64,000 bases of DNA, taken from assembly GCA_046349855.1 (NCBI GenBank), contig JAXMBM010000011.1:1-64000 (forward strand), in the 5' to 3' direction. The notes below the pieces were generated by a model. The model had not been told where the DNA came from. It worked only from the letters and a program-made list of their open reading frames with translations, and ran no database searches. Shown here one piece after another: positions 1 through 10,100 of the stretch (position 1 is the stretch's first letter; each line of letters begins with the position of its first letter). This DNA comes from CAIXSC01 sp046349855 (GTDB lineage Bacteria; Planctomycetota; Planctomycetia; Pirellulales; Pirellulaceae). The translations under genes and the position numbers were made by a program.

Positions 1-904
1 GGCCGGCCCGCAGATGCTCTCGCACGGGCCGGGCCGACCGTTCCCGCAGCCGGTCGTACAGCCGTTTGTCGTAGGCGTAGTCGAAACCTTGTTGCTGCAG
101 CGTCCATTCCAGATCCCAGTAAACTTCGGCCAGGAAGCAGAACGCGGGATGGGCCGCGCGCACGGCCTGAGTAGCCCGGGGCCAGAACGGTTCGCTCGGG
201 CGGTTCCAGGTGCGGGCGAAGACTTCGGGCAGGACCAGCATGGCCATGTCGCAGCGCAGACCGTCGCATTGAGCGGAGATGCGCAGCAACTCGTCCAACA
301 GCGCGGCCTGCGTCGCGGGCTGACTGTAGTCCAGCTGGAGCGTATCCGGCCAGCCGTCGAAGTACGGATCGCGACCGTGTGCCAGCACGCAGTCGCCGGC
401 CTGGCGTGTGACACGCGTGAAGTTACGCGGCTGGCGTTCCAGATCGAGTTCCGAGCCGGCCACGTAGTACTCGGGATGGTCCTCGACCCAGGGGTGGTCC
501 AGTGCCGTGTGGTTCGGGACGAAATCGAGCATCAGGCGGAGTCCGCGTTGCCGCAGCCGTTCGCGGAGGCGAGCCAGTGCCGCGTCGCCTCCGAGAGCGG
601 CGTGGGTAACGTAGGCGGAGATCGCGAAGCCGGATCCGGGAATATCCTGGTCGGTGAGATCGGGGAGCGTCTCGGCGAATTCGTGGCGCCACTGGGGATG
701 CGTGCGGGAGATCTGCTGACCGCGCAGTCCGGTCTGCCAGACGCTGAGGAACCAGATCCAGTCGAAACCGCAGGCGGCCAGTTGATCGAGTTCGGCGTCG
801 GGGATGTCGTCGAGTGTGGCGGGACGGCCCAGGTTCCGCGCGATGTCTGTCAGCCAGACGCGGGTGTTGACCTGGTACAGCGCAGGGTAACGTGGTCCAG
901 CCAT
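1..904 (-). CDS. GH13 alpha-amylase family protein (partial, C-terminus off the left edge)
   Basis: The reading frame opens with ATG at 904 (MAGPRYPALYQVNTRVW) and stays open to the window edge, giving about 301 residues. The GH13 barrel signatures appear in order: region I as DFVPNH, region II as GLRCDMAML with the expected Asp nucleophile, and region III as AEVYW with the expected acid/base Glu. It should act on alpha-glucosidic bonds as a hydrolase or transglycosylase; the substrate cannot be read from this part. No signal peptide is evident, suggesting cytoplasmic action on storage glucan or trehalose-like sugars. It is the last visible gene of an operon behind a PPK2 and a GH63-like glucosidase, 99 bp downstream of the latter. 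The family assignment is secure; the subfamily is not. Confidence 0.85.
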   Translation of the reverse strand, partial: MAGPRYPALYQVNTRVWLTDIARNLGRPATLDDIPDAELDQLAACGFDWIWFLSVWQTGLRGQQISRTHPQWRHEFAETLPDLTDQDIPGSGFAISAYVTHAALGGDAALARLRERLRQRGLRLMLDFVPNHTALDHPWVEDHPEYYVAGSELDLERQPRNFTRVTRQAGDCVLAHGRDPYFDGWPDTLQLDYSQPATQAALLDELLRISAQCDGLRCDMAMLVLPEVFARTWNRPSEPFWPRATQAVRAAHPAFCFLAEVYWDLEWTLQQQGFDYAYDKRLYDRLRERSARPVREHLRAG

Positions 905-1003
905 GGCAGGTTCTCGCGGGTCACCACCAGTCGAGCGCCAGCGCGCCCCGCTTCGCCAGGCAGTCTTGGGGGCGAAATCGAGGTGGATGCGACGGCGAGT
1001 GGC

Positions 1004-3715
1004 TCAGGGCTTGGGGTTCAAGTATTGTTCCGGAGTCAGCCGGGCGAACATGTGGATGATGCGGGCAATGATCCCGGTCCATCCGGTCTGATGGCTGGCT
1101 CCCAGTCCAGCTCCATTGTCGCCGTGGAAGTACTCGTAGAACAGCGGATAGTCGCGCCAGTGGGGATCGGTCTGGAATTTTTCGTTGCCGCCGAACACGG
1201 GGCGACGTCCCTGCGGGTCGCGGAGAAAAATGCGACTCAACCGGCGTCCCAGTTCCTCGGCGACCTGATACAGCGTCAGGTGGCGGCCCGAGCCGGTTGG
1301 ACATTCGACGGTGAAGCTGTCGCCGTAGTAACTGTAGTACTGGAGCAGGGCGCGCAGGATGAGTCCATTGACCGGCAGCCAGATGGGCCCGCGCCAATTC
1401 GAGTTGCCACCGAACATCCCCGAATCCGACTCGGCGGGAAGATACGAGACACGGTACTCCTGGCCAGCGGCATGGGTCACAAAGGGATGCTCGGCGTGAT
1501 AGCGCGACAGCGACCGCACACCGTACTCGCTGAGGAACTCGTTTTCGTCCAGCATCCGCGCCAGCACTCGGCGGAGCCGGCTTTCATCCAGGATCGACGC
1601 CAACCGGCGCCCGTTCACGCCGGGTTGCAGCGGATCGTGAATCGACGTCCGCAACTCCGGTCGAGATTCGAGGAACCAGCGCAGCCGAGCGCCAATTTCG
1701 GGACGGAGTCGCAGCAGTTCCCCTTCGTACGATGTGGCGGCGCAGAGCGGCAGGAGCCCGACCATCGAGCGTACCTTGAGTCGCTGCGCGCCGCCGTCCG
1801 GCAACCGCAGCACGTCGTAGTAGAAGCCGTCCTCCGGATCCCACATGCCGATATCGTTCCCCAGGTGTCCCATGGCGGACGCGATCCAGCAGAAGTGCTC
1901 GCAGAACTTCAGCGCCATGTCCTCGTACTCGACATCGGTCAGCGCCAGTTCGGCGGCGATCTCCAGCATGTTCTGGCAGAACAGTGCCATCCACGCCGTC
2001 CCGTCCGCCTGTTCCAGGTAACCGCCCGTGGGAAGCGGCGCGCTGCGGTCGAAGACGCCGATGTTGTCCAGTCCGAGGAAACCGCCCTCGAAGACGTTGC
2101 GTCCGGAGCGGTCTTTGCGATTCACCCACCAGGTGAAATTAAGCAGCAGCTTCTGAAAACAACTCTTCAGCCATTCCCGGTCCCCGGTTCCGCGCGTGGA
2201 CTTTTCCAGCCGATAGGTGAAGATCGTTGACCAGGCATGCACCGGCGGGTTGACATCGCCGAAGTTCCACTCGTACGCCGGAATCTGACCGTTGGGATGG
2301 AGGTAGCGTTCGCGGAGCATCAACCGCAGTTGCTGCTTGCCGAAATCCTGATCGACCAGCGTCAGCGCCAGTACGTGGAACGCCAGATCCCAGGCCGCGT
2401 ACCACGGATACTCCCACTTGTCCGGCATCGAGATCACATCGCCGTTGTACATGTGGTGCCAGTGGGCGTTGCGGGGAGCGTTGCGGACAGGCGGCTTGAA
2501 CGGATCGGCGCCCCGTTCTTCGAGCCAGCGATCGACGTCGTAGTGGTAGAACTGCTTGGTCCAGAGCATGCCGGCCAGGGCCTGGCGCGTCACCAGCAAC
2601 TCGTCGGCACTCAGCTTTTCCGGCAGCAATTCCCGGTAGAACTGGTCCGCCTCCTGCCGGCGGGCCTGCAGCACCGCGGCAAAGTCGTCGCCGAGGAGGC
2701 CGGCGGCGCGCGACGCGGGCTGCCGAGCGATTGTCGGCACCGTGTCGCTCAGTCGCAGACAGAACTCGGCACTGCCGCCCGCGGGTACCGTGGCGTGGTA
2801 ATGCGCGGCCACCTTGGTGCCTTGGAGCGCGGGATTCACGGCTTCGCGGCAGCCCTGCACGAGATAACGGTGGAACCCGTCCTTCACATACGGCGTCCGG
2901 TTGGGAACACCGAAGATCCGTTCGGTGTTGGTTTCGTTCTCCGTAAACAACAGCGTGGGCGCGCCGCCACAGACGAGAAACCGATCGCCCAGCTCGGGAT
3001 CCCGGGCGCGGATGACGGGTGAGCCACCTGGGGACAGGAGTTCCAGCAGCGGGCGTTCGCGCGTCGGTTGTCCCCCCGAACTGTGCCACGACCACTGGTT
3101 GCGGAACCAGAGTGTCGGCAGGACGTGGATTTCGGCCGCCTCGGCCCCGCGATTCTCGACCAGGATGCGGATCAGGATTTCCTCGGGAGACTTCTTGGCG
3201 TACTCGACGAACACGTCAAAGTAGCGATTGTCGTCAAACACCCCGGTGTCAATCAGTTCGTATTCGAAGTCGTCGCGGCCACGGCGGCGGTTGGTTTCCA
3301 CCAGGTCGGCGTAGGGGAACGCGGCCTGAGGATATTTGTAGAGGTATTTCAGGTAGGAGTGGGTAGGTGTCGAGTCGAGGTAATAGTAGTACTCCTTGAC
3401 GTCCTCGCCGTGATTCCCCTCGCTGTTGGTGAGGCCGAACAGACGTTCCTTAAGGATCGGGTCGCGCCCGTTCCACAGAGCCAGGGCGAAGCAGAGCTGC
3501 TGCTGGTCGTCCGACAGCCCGGCCAGTCCGTCCTCGCCCCAGCGATAGGCGCGCGAGCGGGCCTGGTCGTGCGAAAAGTAACTCCAGGCATCGCCGTTCT
3601 CGCTGTAGTCTTCCCGCACCGTGCCCCATTGCCGCTCGCTGAGATACGGTCCCCACTTGCGCCAGGGACGGTCCGTGCCGCGGGCCTCTTCCAAGCGCTG
3701 TTGTTCCGCGTTCAT
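1004..3715 (-). CDS. GH63-like glucosidase (MGH1-type toroid domain)
   Basis: This is a 903-aa protein resembling large bacterial glucosidases of the GH63/mannosylglycerate-hydrolase-like group, which have a C-terminal (alpha/alpha)6 barrel. Family-like blocks include YLSERQWGTVREDYS near the N-terminus, YEWNFGDVNPPVHAW mid-protein, EYGVRSLSRYH, and NWRGPIWLPVNGL near residue 775. The start was set at ATG 3715 (MNAEQQRLEE) because AAGGGA lies just upstream; the frame extends further but without support. There is no signal peptide, so a cytoplasmic enzyme releasing glucose from oligosaccharides is inferred. It follows PPK2 by 10 bp and precedes the GH13 gene, so the three are probably cotranscribed. 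Exact substrate unknown. Confidence 0.85.
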   Translation of the reverse strand: MNAEQQRLEEARGTDRPWRKWGPYLSERQWGTVREDYSENGDAWSYFSHDQARSRAYRWGEDGLAGLSDDQQQLCFALALWNGRDPILKERLFGLTNSEGNHGEDVKEYYYYLDSTPTHSYLKYLYKYPQAAFPYADLVETNRRRGRDDFEYELIDTGVFDDNRYFDVFVEYAKKSPEEILIRILVENRGAEAAEIHVLPTLWFRNQWSWHSSGGQPTRERPLLELLSPGGSPVIRARDPELGDRFLVCGGAPTLLFTENETNTERIFGVPNRTPYVKDGFHRYLVQGCREAVNPALQGTKVAAHYHATVPAGGSAEFCLRLSDTVPTIARQPASRAAGLLGDDFAAVLQARRQEADQFYRELLPEKLSADELLVTRQALAGMLWTKQFYHYDVDRWLEERGADPFKPPVRNAPRNAHWHHMYNGDVISMPDKWEYPWYAAWDLAFHVLALTLVDQDFGKQQLRLMLRERYLHPNGQIPAYEWNFGDVNPPVHAWSTIFTYRLEKSTRGTGDREWLKSCFQKLLLNFTWWVNRKDRSGRNVFEGGFLGLDNIGVFDRSAPLPTGGYLEQADGTAWMALFCQNMLEIAAELALTDVEYEDMALKFCEHFCWIASAMGHLGNDIGMWDPEDGFYYDVLRLPDGGAQRLKVRSMVGLLPLCAATSYEGELLRLRPEIGARLRWFLESRPELRTSIHDPLQPGVNGRRLASILDESRLRRVLARMLDENEFLSEYGVRSLSRYHAEHPFVTHAAGQEYRVSYLPAESDSGMFGGNSNWRGPIWLPVNGLILRALLQYYSYYGDSFTVECPTGSGRHLTLYQVAEELGRRLSRIFLRDPQGRRPVFGGNEKFQTDPHWRDYPLFYEYFHGDNGAGLGASHQTGWTGIIARIIHMFARLTPEQYLNPKP

Positions 3716-3725
3716 GATGTTCCCT

Positions 3726-4511
3726 TCATGGTGCTCGTTCCTCGACATACTTGAGCGGATGGGAAGACTCGCGATAGTCCCCCCGCTTCTGCCGCTTGGG
3801 GAGCTTGATCCGGGCACGCGGCAGCTCCTGGTAAGGGATCTGTTTCAGAAGATGATGGATCAGGTTGAGTCGAGCTTGCTTCTTGTCATCCGAGGGCACC
3901 ACGTACCAGGGGGCCCAGGGAGTGTCGGTGGCCTCGAACATTTCGTCACGGGCCCGCGAGTAGTCGTACCAGCGGGCGTAGGACTGCAGGTCCAGCGGGG
4001 ACAGCTTCCAGATCTTCCGTCCATCGGTGATCCGCGACTTCAACCGGCGTGTCTGTTCGTCCGGGCTGACTTCCAGCCAGTACTTCAGCAGGATGATCCC
4101 CGAGTCGACCATGGCTTTTTCCACCAGGGGAGCCGCTTGCAGGAAGTGGCGGGCCTGTTGTTCGGTGCAGAATCCCAGGACGCGCTCCACCCCCGCCCGG
4201 TTGTACCAGCTGCGGTCGAAGATCACGACTTCCCCCGCCGCGGGGAAATACGGCATGTAGCGCTGCAGGTACATCTGCGACTTCTCGCGGTCGGTGGGGG
4301 CGGGCAGCGCCACGACACGAAAGACTCGTGGACTGACCCGCTCGGTCAAGGCCTTGATCGTGCCGCCTTTCCCGGCTCCATCCCGTCCCTCGAAGACGAC
4401 GCAGATCTTGAGTCCCTGGTGCCGTACCCACTCCTGCAATGTGACCAGCTCAACATGCAGCCGTTTGAGTTCGGCTTCGTATTCCTTACGTGGAAGCTTG
4501 GTCGGCTTCAT
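3726..4511 (-). CDS. ppk2: polyphosphate kinase 2 (PPK2 family)
   Basis: The 261-aa product is a single-domain PPK2, the P-loop kinase that transfers phosphate between polyphosphate and nucleotides. The Walker A loop GRDGAGKGG lies at residues 42-50 and the Walker B/lid motif FDRSWYNRAGVER at about 98-110. A basic C-terminal tail follows. ATG 4511 (MKPTKLPRKE) was chosen because GGAG sits 9 bases upstream; an in-frame ATG at 4526 lacks a good site. It is the first gene of the operon with two glycoside hydrolases, which suggests a link between polyphosphate energy and glucan or trehalose turnover. Direction of the reaction (ADP or AMP phosphorylation) cannot be decided from sequence alone. Confidence 0.93.
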   Translation of the reverse strand: MKPTKLPRKEYEAELKRLHVELVTLQEWVRHQGLKICVVFEGRDGAGKGGTIKALTERVSPRVFRVVALPAPTDREKSQMYLQRYMPYFPAAGEVVIFDRSWYNRAGVERVLGFCTEQQARHFLQAAPLVEKAMVDSGIILLKYWLEVSPDEQTRRLKSRITDGRKIWKLSPLDLQSYARWYDYSRARDEMFEATDTPWAPWYVVPSDDKKQARLNLIHHLLKQIPYQELPRARIKLPKRQKRGDYRESSHPLKYVEERAP

Positions 4512-4733
4512 CGCGGGGTACTCCATGGAGGTTGGCGACCAGCGGGAACGGCTGGTGAGTGCCGGCCGTGCCCGCGCTCGCAGAAGTCCGTTCCCTGAGG
4601 TCACGGTAGTTCGCGGCGGAGGCAGATTCAATTCGCGCCGGACCGCCTCCTGCCGGCTGGGAAGCAAGGAAGCAGCGCGGTAACGTAGAGGCATCTGAGG
4701 GACGTCATCTTCTTGCTTCTGCACAGGTGCCCT

Positions 4734-6080
4734 ATGAAACGCGTGCTGCTGCTTGCTGTCGTCGCCCTGGCGGCGCTGTCGATTTCTGGTTCCCAGGTTG
4801 TCTGGGCGCGCGGAGGCGGTGGTGGCGGTCGTGGAGGCGGTGGTGGATTCGGAGGCGGCGGTGGTGGCGGCGCCCGCATGGGTGGCATGGGTGGCATGAG
4901 CGGCGGAATGGCTCGCCCCGCTCCGTCGCGTCCGGCACCAGCCCCGGCCGCGCGCCCCAACATGGGAGCTTCGTCGGGCAACCACATGCCCTCGATGAGT
5001 CGCCCGAATGTGGGAGGCGCCACGGGCGCTGGCGCGGGCCGAGTCGGCGCGGGCAACGTCGGGGCGGGGAACGTCGGTGCGGGCCGAGTCGGCACGGGTA
5101 CGGCGGGACGCCCCAGTCAGCGGGATGTGAGCGACTTCCTCAACCTGCCGTCGCAGCCGAGTGCCGGTGCGGCTCGCAGTACGAGCGGGATCAGGACGGC
5201 CACCGGACCGGGCGGCGGTTCCGTCACCGTGGCCGGCAAGGGAGGGACACGCACCGGACCGGGCGGCACCACGGTGGGCGCGGGACGCGCGGCGGTGAAA
5301 GTGACCGGGCCGGGTGGCAACAGCTACGTCAAGGTGGCCGGCGGGGCCGGCGTCAAAGGTCCCTGGGGGAACACGGTCGCGGCCGGTCGTGGCGCCTCGT
5401 TCGTGAACGGTCAGTTTGTGGGCGGCAAGACGTGGAGCGCGGTGAACGGCAATTTCAACCATTGGAACGCCTTCCGCCCAGGCTGGGCGGCCGGTTATCC
5501 CGGCGCCTGGTGGCCCGGTCGCTGGGCGGTCGCCGGCGGCGTGTGGGCCGCAGCCGCCTGGAGCACAGCCGGCGCCTACTGCGGCTGCGGTGAAGAACCG
5601 TCGTATTACGACTACGACTCGAACATGACGTACGAGGACGGCAACGTCTACTACGGTGACCAAGCCTTGGGCACGACCGAAGAGTACTACAACCAGGCCA
5701 GCGAGCAGGCCGCTCAGGGGGCTGAGGCCTCGAACGAAGAGTGGCTCCCTCTGGGGGTCTTTGGAGTGGTGGCGGACGGCGCCACGGAAGCGGAAAAGCT
5801 GCTTCAGCTGGCGGTCAACCGCGACGGCGTCATTCGCGGCAATTACCAGGATCTGCTCACCAACCAGGTGACTGCCGTCACCGGCTCGGTCGACAAGCAG
5901 ACTCAGCGGGTGGTGCTGAAGCTCGAGGGCAACGACTCGCTGCTGGCCGAAACGGGTCTGTACAATCTGACGAACGACGAAGCACCGCTGCTGATTCATC
6001 TGGGCCCCGACCGGCAGGAGTCGCGCGTGCTGGTGCGACTGCAGCAGCCCGAGGAAGGGGCGGAGAGCACGGAGAAATAG
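4734..6080 (+). CDS. Gly-rich secreted protein, paralogue of 57129-58526
   Basis: A 448-aa exported protein of unknown function. Residues 1-26 form a signal peptide (MKRVLLLAVVALAALS...). A Gly/Arg low-complexity stretch follows, then a Pro/Ala/Gly-rich part with short GAGNVGAG-type repeats, a SQRDVSDFLNLP block, repeated GPGG motifs (GPGGGSVTV, GPGGTTVGAG, GPGGNSYVKV), a Trp/Gly-rich segment with CGCG, and a more globular C-terminus (EEWLPLGVFGVV ... ETGLYNLTND). The start is ATG 4734, which places the signal peptide at the N-terminus; an upstream in-frame start adds only a few unlikely residues. I recall similar planctomycete proteins being loosely labelled protocadherin-like, but there is no evidence of a cadherin fold. 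It is divergent from the PPK2 operon across 222 bp. Confidence 0.85.
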   Translation: MKRVLLLAVVALAALSISGSQVVWARGGGGGGRGGGGGFGGGGGGGARMGGMGGMSGGMARPAPSRPAPAPAARPNMGASSGNHMPSMSRPNVGGATGAGAGRVGAGNVGAGNVGAGRVGTGTAGRPSQRDVSDFLNLPSQPSAGAARSTSGIRTATGPGGGSVTVAGKGGTRTGPGGTTVGAGRAAVKVTGPGGNSYVKVAGGAGVKGPWGNTVAAGRGASFVNGQFVGGKTWSAVNGNFNHWNAFRPGWAAGYPGAWWPGRWAVAGGVWAAAAWSTAGAYCGCGEEPSYYDYDSNMTYEDGNVYYGDQALGTTEEYYNQASEQAAQGAEASNEEWLPLGVFGVVADGATEAEKLLQLAVNRDGVIRGNYQDLLTNQVTAVTGSVDKQTQRVVLKLEGNDSLLAETGLYNLTNDEAPLLIHLGPDRQESRVLVRLQQPEEGAESTEK

Positions 6081-6147
6081 CCCGCTGCCACCCAGGTCCG
6101 CGGCCTCTCGGACCGGCTATCTTGCGGGCCCGTGGCCTCGTGATGGC

Positions 6148-6960
6148 TCAGCCCGGCATTGGGTGGAGCCGTTTACGGAGTGGCGCGGGGAGGCTGCGGA
6201 CAATCATCTCGACCGCGTCGGACGGCGAATCGATGATGCGGGCAAAGCCGACTTCCTGTGCGTCGAAGACTCCCTGTTCGACCATGAAGGTCAGGTAGTC
6301 GCGGAGTCCCTTCCAGAACGACTCGCCCAGCAGGATCAGCGGGAAGGGACCAATCTTGTCGCATTGGATGAGCGTCGCGGCTTCGAATAATTCGTCCAGC
6401 GTACCCAGGCCGCCGGGCACGACGACGAACGCGCACGAGTACTTGACGAGCATGACTTTGCGCACGAAGAAGTACTGGAATTCAATGCTCTCGTCGACGT
6501 AGGGATTCGGTTTCTGTTCGTGCGGCAGCACGATGTTCAGGCCGTAGGACGGGCCACCCACTTCATGCGCACCGCGGTTGGCCGCTTCCATGGCGCCCGG
6601 GCCGCCGCCGGTGAGCACCGTGAATCCGGCCCGTGCCAACTCGCGCCCCACGGCCCGTGCCAGCTCATAGTACGGATGCCCCTCGGGAAAGCGGGCCGAG
6701 CCAAACACGGTTACCGCCGGCCCCAGCTTGTGCAGCCGCTCGAAGCCCCGCTCAAACTCGCTCATGATCCGCTTGAGGCGGGCTTTCTCCCCGGCGGGCG
6801 TTCGCTGTCGCGTGAGGAAGCTGCGCTCGCGCTCGGCCGGTTTGGCATCCGATGGAGCCACCTCGTGCGGGAGAATCTCGAGCTTCTCCCAGTGTTTCTG
6901 CCAGGCCTGCTCCCAGGCATCGAGCGGAGGGGTTGTTCGAGACGTCTTGTGCTTCGCCAC
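6148..6960 (-). CDS. LOG/TIGR00730 family Rossmann-fold protein
   Basis: A 270-aa protein of the family once called lysine decarboxylase-like, which includes cytokinin-nucleotide phosphoribohydrolases (LOG) and related nucleotide 5'-monophosphate nucleosidases. The diagnostic motifs are GGGPGAMEA at about residues 118-126 and PGGLGTLDE at about 182-190; both line the nucleotide site in known members. The start was placed at GTG 6960 (MAKHKTSRTT), which has GGAG 8 bases upstream; an ATG at 7101 in the same frame would add 47 poorly structured residues. The roughly 80-residue N-terminal extension before the Rossmann domain is longer than in minimal LOG proteins. It probably cleaves nucleoside monophosphates in the cytoplasm. 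The adjacent giant exported protein gives no functional clue. Confidence 0.88.
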   Translation of the reverse strand: MAKHKTSRTTPPLDAWEQAWQKHWEKLEILPHEVAPSDAKPAERERSFLTRQRTPAGEKARLKRIMSEFERGFERLHKLGPAVTVFGSARFPEGHPYYELARAVGRELARAGFTVLTGGGPGAMEAANRGAHEVGGPSYGLNIVLPHEQKPNPYVDESIEFQYFFVRKVMLVKYSCAFVVVPGGLGTLDELFEAATLIQCDKIGPFPLILLGESFWKGLRDYLTFMVEQGVFDAQEVGFARIIDSPSDAVEMIVRSLPAPLRKRLHPMPG

Positions 6961-7122
6961 CGTCGTGACTCCTGATGTCAGTTGACCAGCGGGACACAGG
7001 CGGATCAGCGGCACGCCCCGGATGATCCGTGGCGTTGCGGTCCGCCCGTCACTGCCCGGGCCCGCGTTCCTCCGCGCCACGATCTTAAGTGTCTCCGACA
7101 CGGTCCCGGCGGAGAGCCGAGG

Positions 7123-10100
7123 CTAATCGGCTAGCGCGGCGTCCACTGCCGACGCGTAGCTGGAGGTGCTGCTCGAGCCGCGGGCCAGGAAGTCCAGCAG
7201 ACTCGAGCGACTCGATGTCGTCGCTGTGGTCGCTGTGGTCGGGGGTGTCGTGGCATCGTCGAGTTGGGCGATCAGCTGATCGCGAACGCTCGTCGAAGCG
7301 CCCGCTTCGCCTTCTCCTTCGCCCGCTTCCCCTTCGCCGCCGCTACCAGTGGTGGAACTGGAGTTGGTCACCGGCTGAAGCTGGAACGATTCGGGGGTGC
7401 CGAACAGGCGGTAGGAGGTGATTCCGTTTGACGTGTCGAGTTTCACGACGCGCGAGTCGGTCAGCGGGACGGTCGCCTGCTGCTGCTGCCCGCTGGACGA
7501 CGTGGCGCTGATCTGGAGCGATCCGGCCGTGGTCGCGTTCTGCACGCTGATCGCCGTGTAGCTCGACCAACCTGGCCCCGGAGCGGTCCATTTGGCCGCG
7601 CCGGCTGCATCGATGGCGGCGGTCAGGTAGGAGACGTGGGAGCGGGCCAGGAAGTCGTGAATCCGCAGCAGCGTTGGGGCGGGACGTTCGGCGAAGTTAT
7701 TGCCGGTCCCCACCGTGTTCTCGGCCAGCGTGACCTGGATGGCGTGGTTGGCGACGGTTCCCCCCTGCGTCCCAGCCGCCGTTACCGTACTGAAGAGCAG
7801 CTCGGGTTGAATCTGCGTCACGCTGTATTCGCCGGGAGGCAGGCTGTCGAACAGATACCGGCCCGACGCATCGGTAACAACGCTGCGCTGCACTTGCTGA
7901 TCGTTGGCATCGGAGCCAGTGAGGTTCACGAGCACTCCGGCCAGCGGGCGTTCGTTGGACTGCATGATGCCGTCGTTGTTCAGGTCGACGAACGAATACC
8001 CCGACAGGCTGCTGGGGATGAAGTCCCGCACCGTCACGCTCACCGTCGCCGTGTCGGTGAGACCGCTCGGATCGCGCACGGTGTAGGTAAACGTATCGGT
8101 GCCGACATAGCCCGAGGTCGGCGTATACAGCACGCGCTTGCCATCGGCGGCGATCGTGACGGTACCATGCGACGGCTGAGTCACCGCCGAGACCGTCAGC
8201 TCCTCGGTCGGGTCCGGCGCGGACGAATCATTGTCCAACGGCGAGATCTCGAAATTCGTGGCATTCTTCTGCGCGAACACCGGATCGTCGACAGCCGTGG
8301 GAGCATCGTTCACGTTGTTCACCGTGACCGTCACCGTGGCGGTCGCCGAGGCCGTCCCATCGCTGATGGTGTAGGTGAACTTTTCCGTACCGAAGAAGTT
8401 GGCCGCCGGCTTGTACGTGACGCTGCCACCACCGGCCGCGATCGCCACCGTGCCGCCCTTGTCTGTCGTGCCGACCTGCGTGATCGTCAGCGTTTCGCCG
8501 CTGTCGCCGCCCGTGGTGTCGTTGGCCAGCACGTTGATCGTCGTGGTGTCGCTGTCTTCGCTGACCGTGATCGTATCGGCGGTCGCGACGGGCGGGCTGG
8601 CCACATTCGACACCGTGACCGTGACCGTTCCCGTGCTCGTCCCGCCATTGCCATCCGACAGGGTGTAGGTCAGTGTTTCCGTGCCCGAAAAGTTGGTGGT
8701 GGGAGTGTAAACGATGTGGGTGCCGTTGGGGCCCACCGTGGCCGTGCCATGGGCGGCCGTGGAGACCGCGGACACACGGAGCGTCTCGCCCGTGTCCGGT
8801 GTTTGCAGATCGTTGGCTACGACGTCCAGAATGTTGTTGACGCTGTTTTCCGGGACGATCGCGGTGTCGCTGACGGCCGTCGGCGCATCGTTCACCGGTT
8901 GCACCGTCACCGTCACCGTGGCTGTGGCCGTTTCGCCGCCGGCCGTTACCGTGTAGGTGAAGTGTTCGGCACCGTTGAAATTGGCGGCCGGCTTGTAGAT
9001 CACCGCACCGCCGCCGCTGGCGATCGTCACGGTGCCACCATGGTCCGTGGCGCCGACCTGAGTCACCGTAAGGGTGGCGGTCGAACCGACGGGCAACGAG
9101 TCATTGGCCAGGACGGTGAGCGTCGTGTTGGCGCTGTCCTCGTTCACGTTGAAGGTGTCCGACACGATGTTGATCGAGGAGGCCACGTTGATCGATGTCG
9201 TCCCGAATTCCACCAGGCTGGTGTTGACCGGCGAGTTGGAACCGAACACGAGCACCTCGTGCGCGACTCCCAGATCGGCCGCATTGCCGCCGAAGGTGAG
9301 CGCCCCTCCCTTGAGTGCCGACATGGGGACCGTGAATAGCAGGACCTCGTCCCCGCCCGCTCCCGAGAAGCTGGCGGACGAGCCACCCACTTCGTCGATC
9401 AGGCCCGGCGTGGTCGCGTCGCCGGCCTTGGCCACTGTGTAGGTGGTCCCATGGTCGATGGCGCCGGTGACCGAGGCCATCGTTGGATCGAAGGTCACAT
9501 CCAGAAAGGCGGCGTAGACCCCCTGAGGATTCGTGCGGAGATCCTGGGCAAAGCCGCGGAGCTGGAAGGCCTGGCCGACCGCCAGCGAGGTGAGCGGATT
9601 GCCATTGGTGTCGGTGACGGCGAGTCGCAGTTTGACCTGGGCGGCCTGAGCGACGGTGAGTGCAATGTTCTGCGTCGTCGCATTCCCGGCCACGTCGATG
9701 GCCTTGACGCCGAAATTGACCGTGCCCGATTGCGTCGATGACGGGGTCCAGGTGAGGACACCCGTGCTGGCATCGATCAGCATGCCCGTGGGCGGCGTCA
9801 CCAGCTCGTAGCGGAACCCACTGGTCCCTTCCTCGGGGCTCCCCGTGTTGTAGGTCAATGCCTCGCCCACTCGCGCCGTGGTGGGGGCCGTCGAGTTGAT
9901 CACCGGTGCCGTGGTGTCGACCACAACCTGGAGCGTCCCCGAACGATCGCTCTCGATGTCGCTGACCGTCTGCGTGGCCGTAAGGGCATAGGTGCCGGCC
10001 GCGAGATTCGTGAGTGGAATCGTGGCGGTCGTGCCCGTGGACGTGGTCTGGCCGAGCAGCGTGGCGCCGTTGAAGAGCTTGATCTGCGCGCCATTGGTCA

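Noticed and set aside
14..2230. 738-aa open frame on the plus strand
   Set aside because: It lies antisense to the GH13 and GH63 genes, whose family motifs are unmistakable; its protein is low-complexity Val/Gln/Arg text without domains.
7636..9339. 567-aa plus-strand frame
   Set aside because: Antisense to the cadherin-like repeats of the giant protein; rich in Arg/His/Gly as expected from reversed GC-rich codons.
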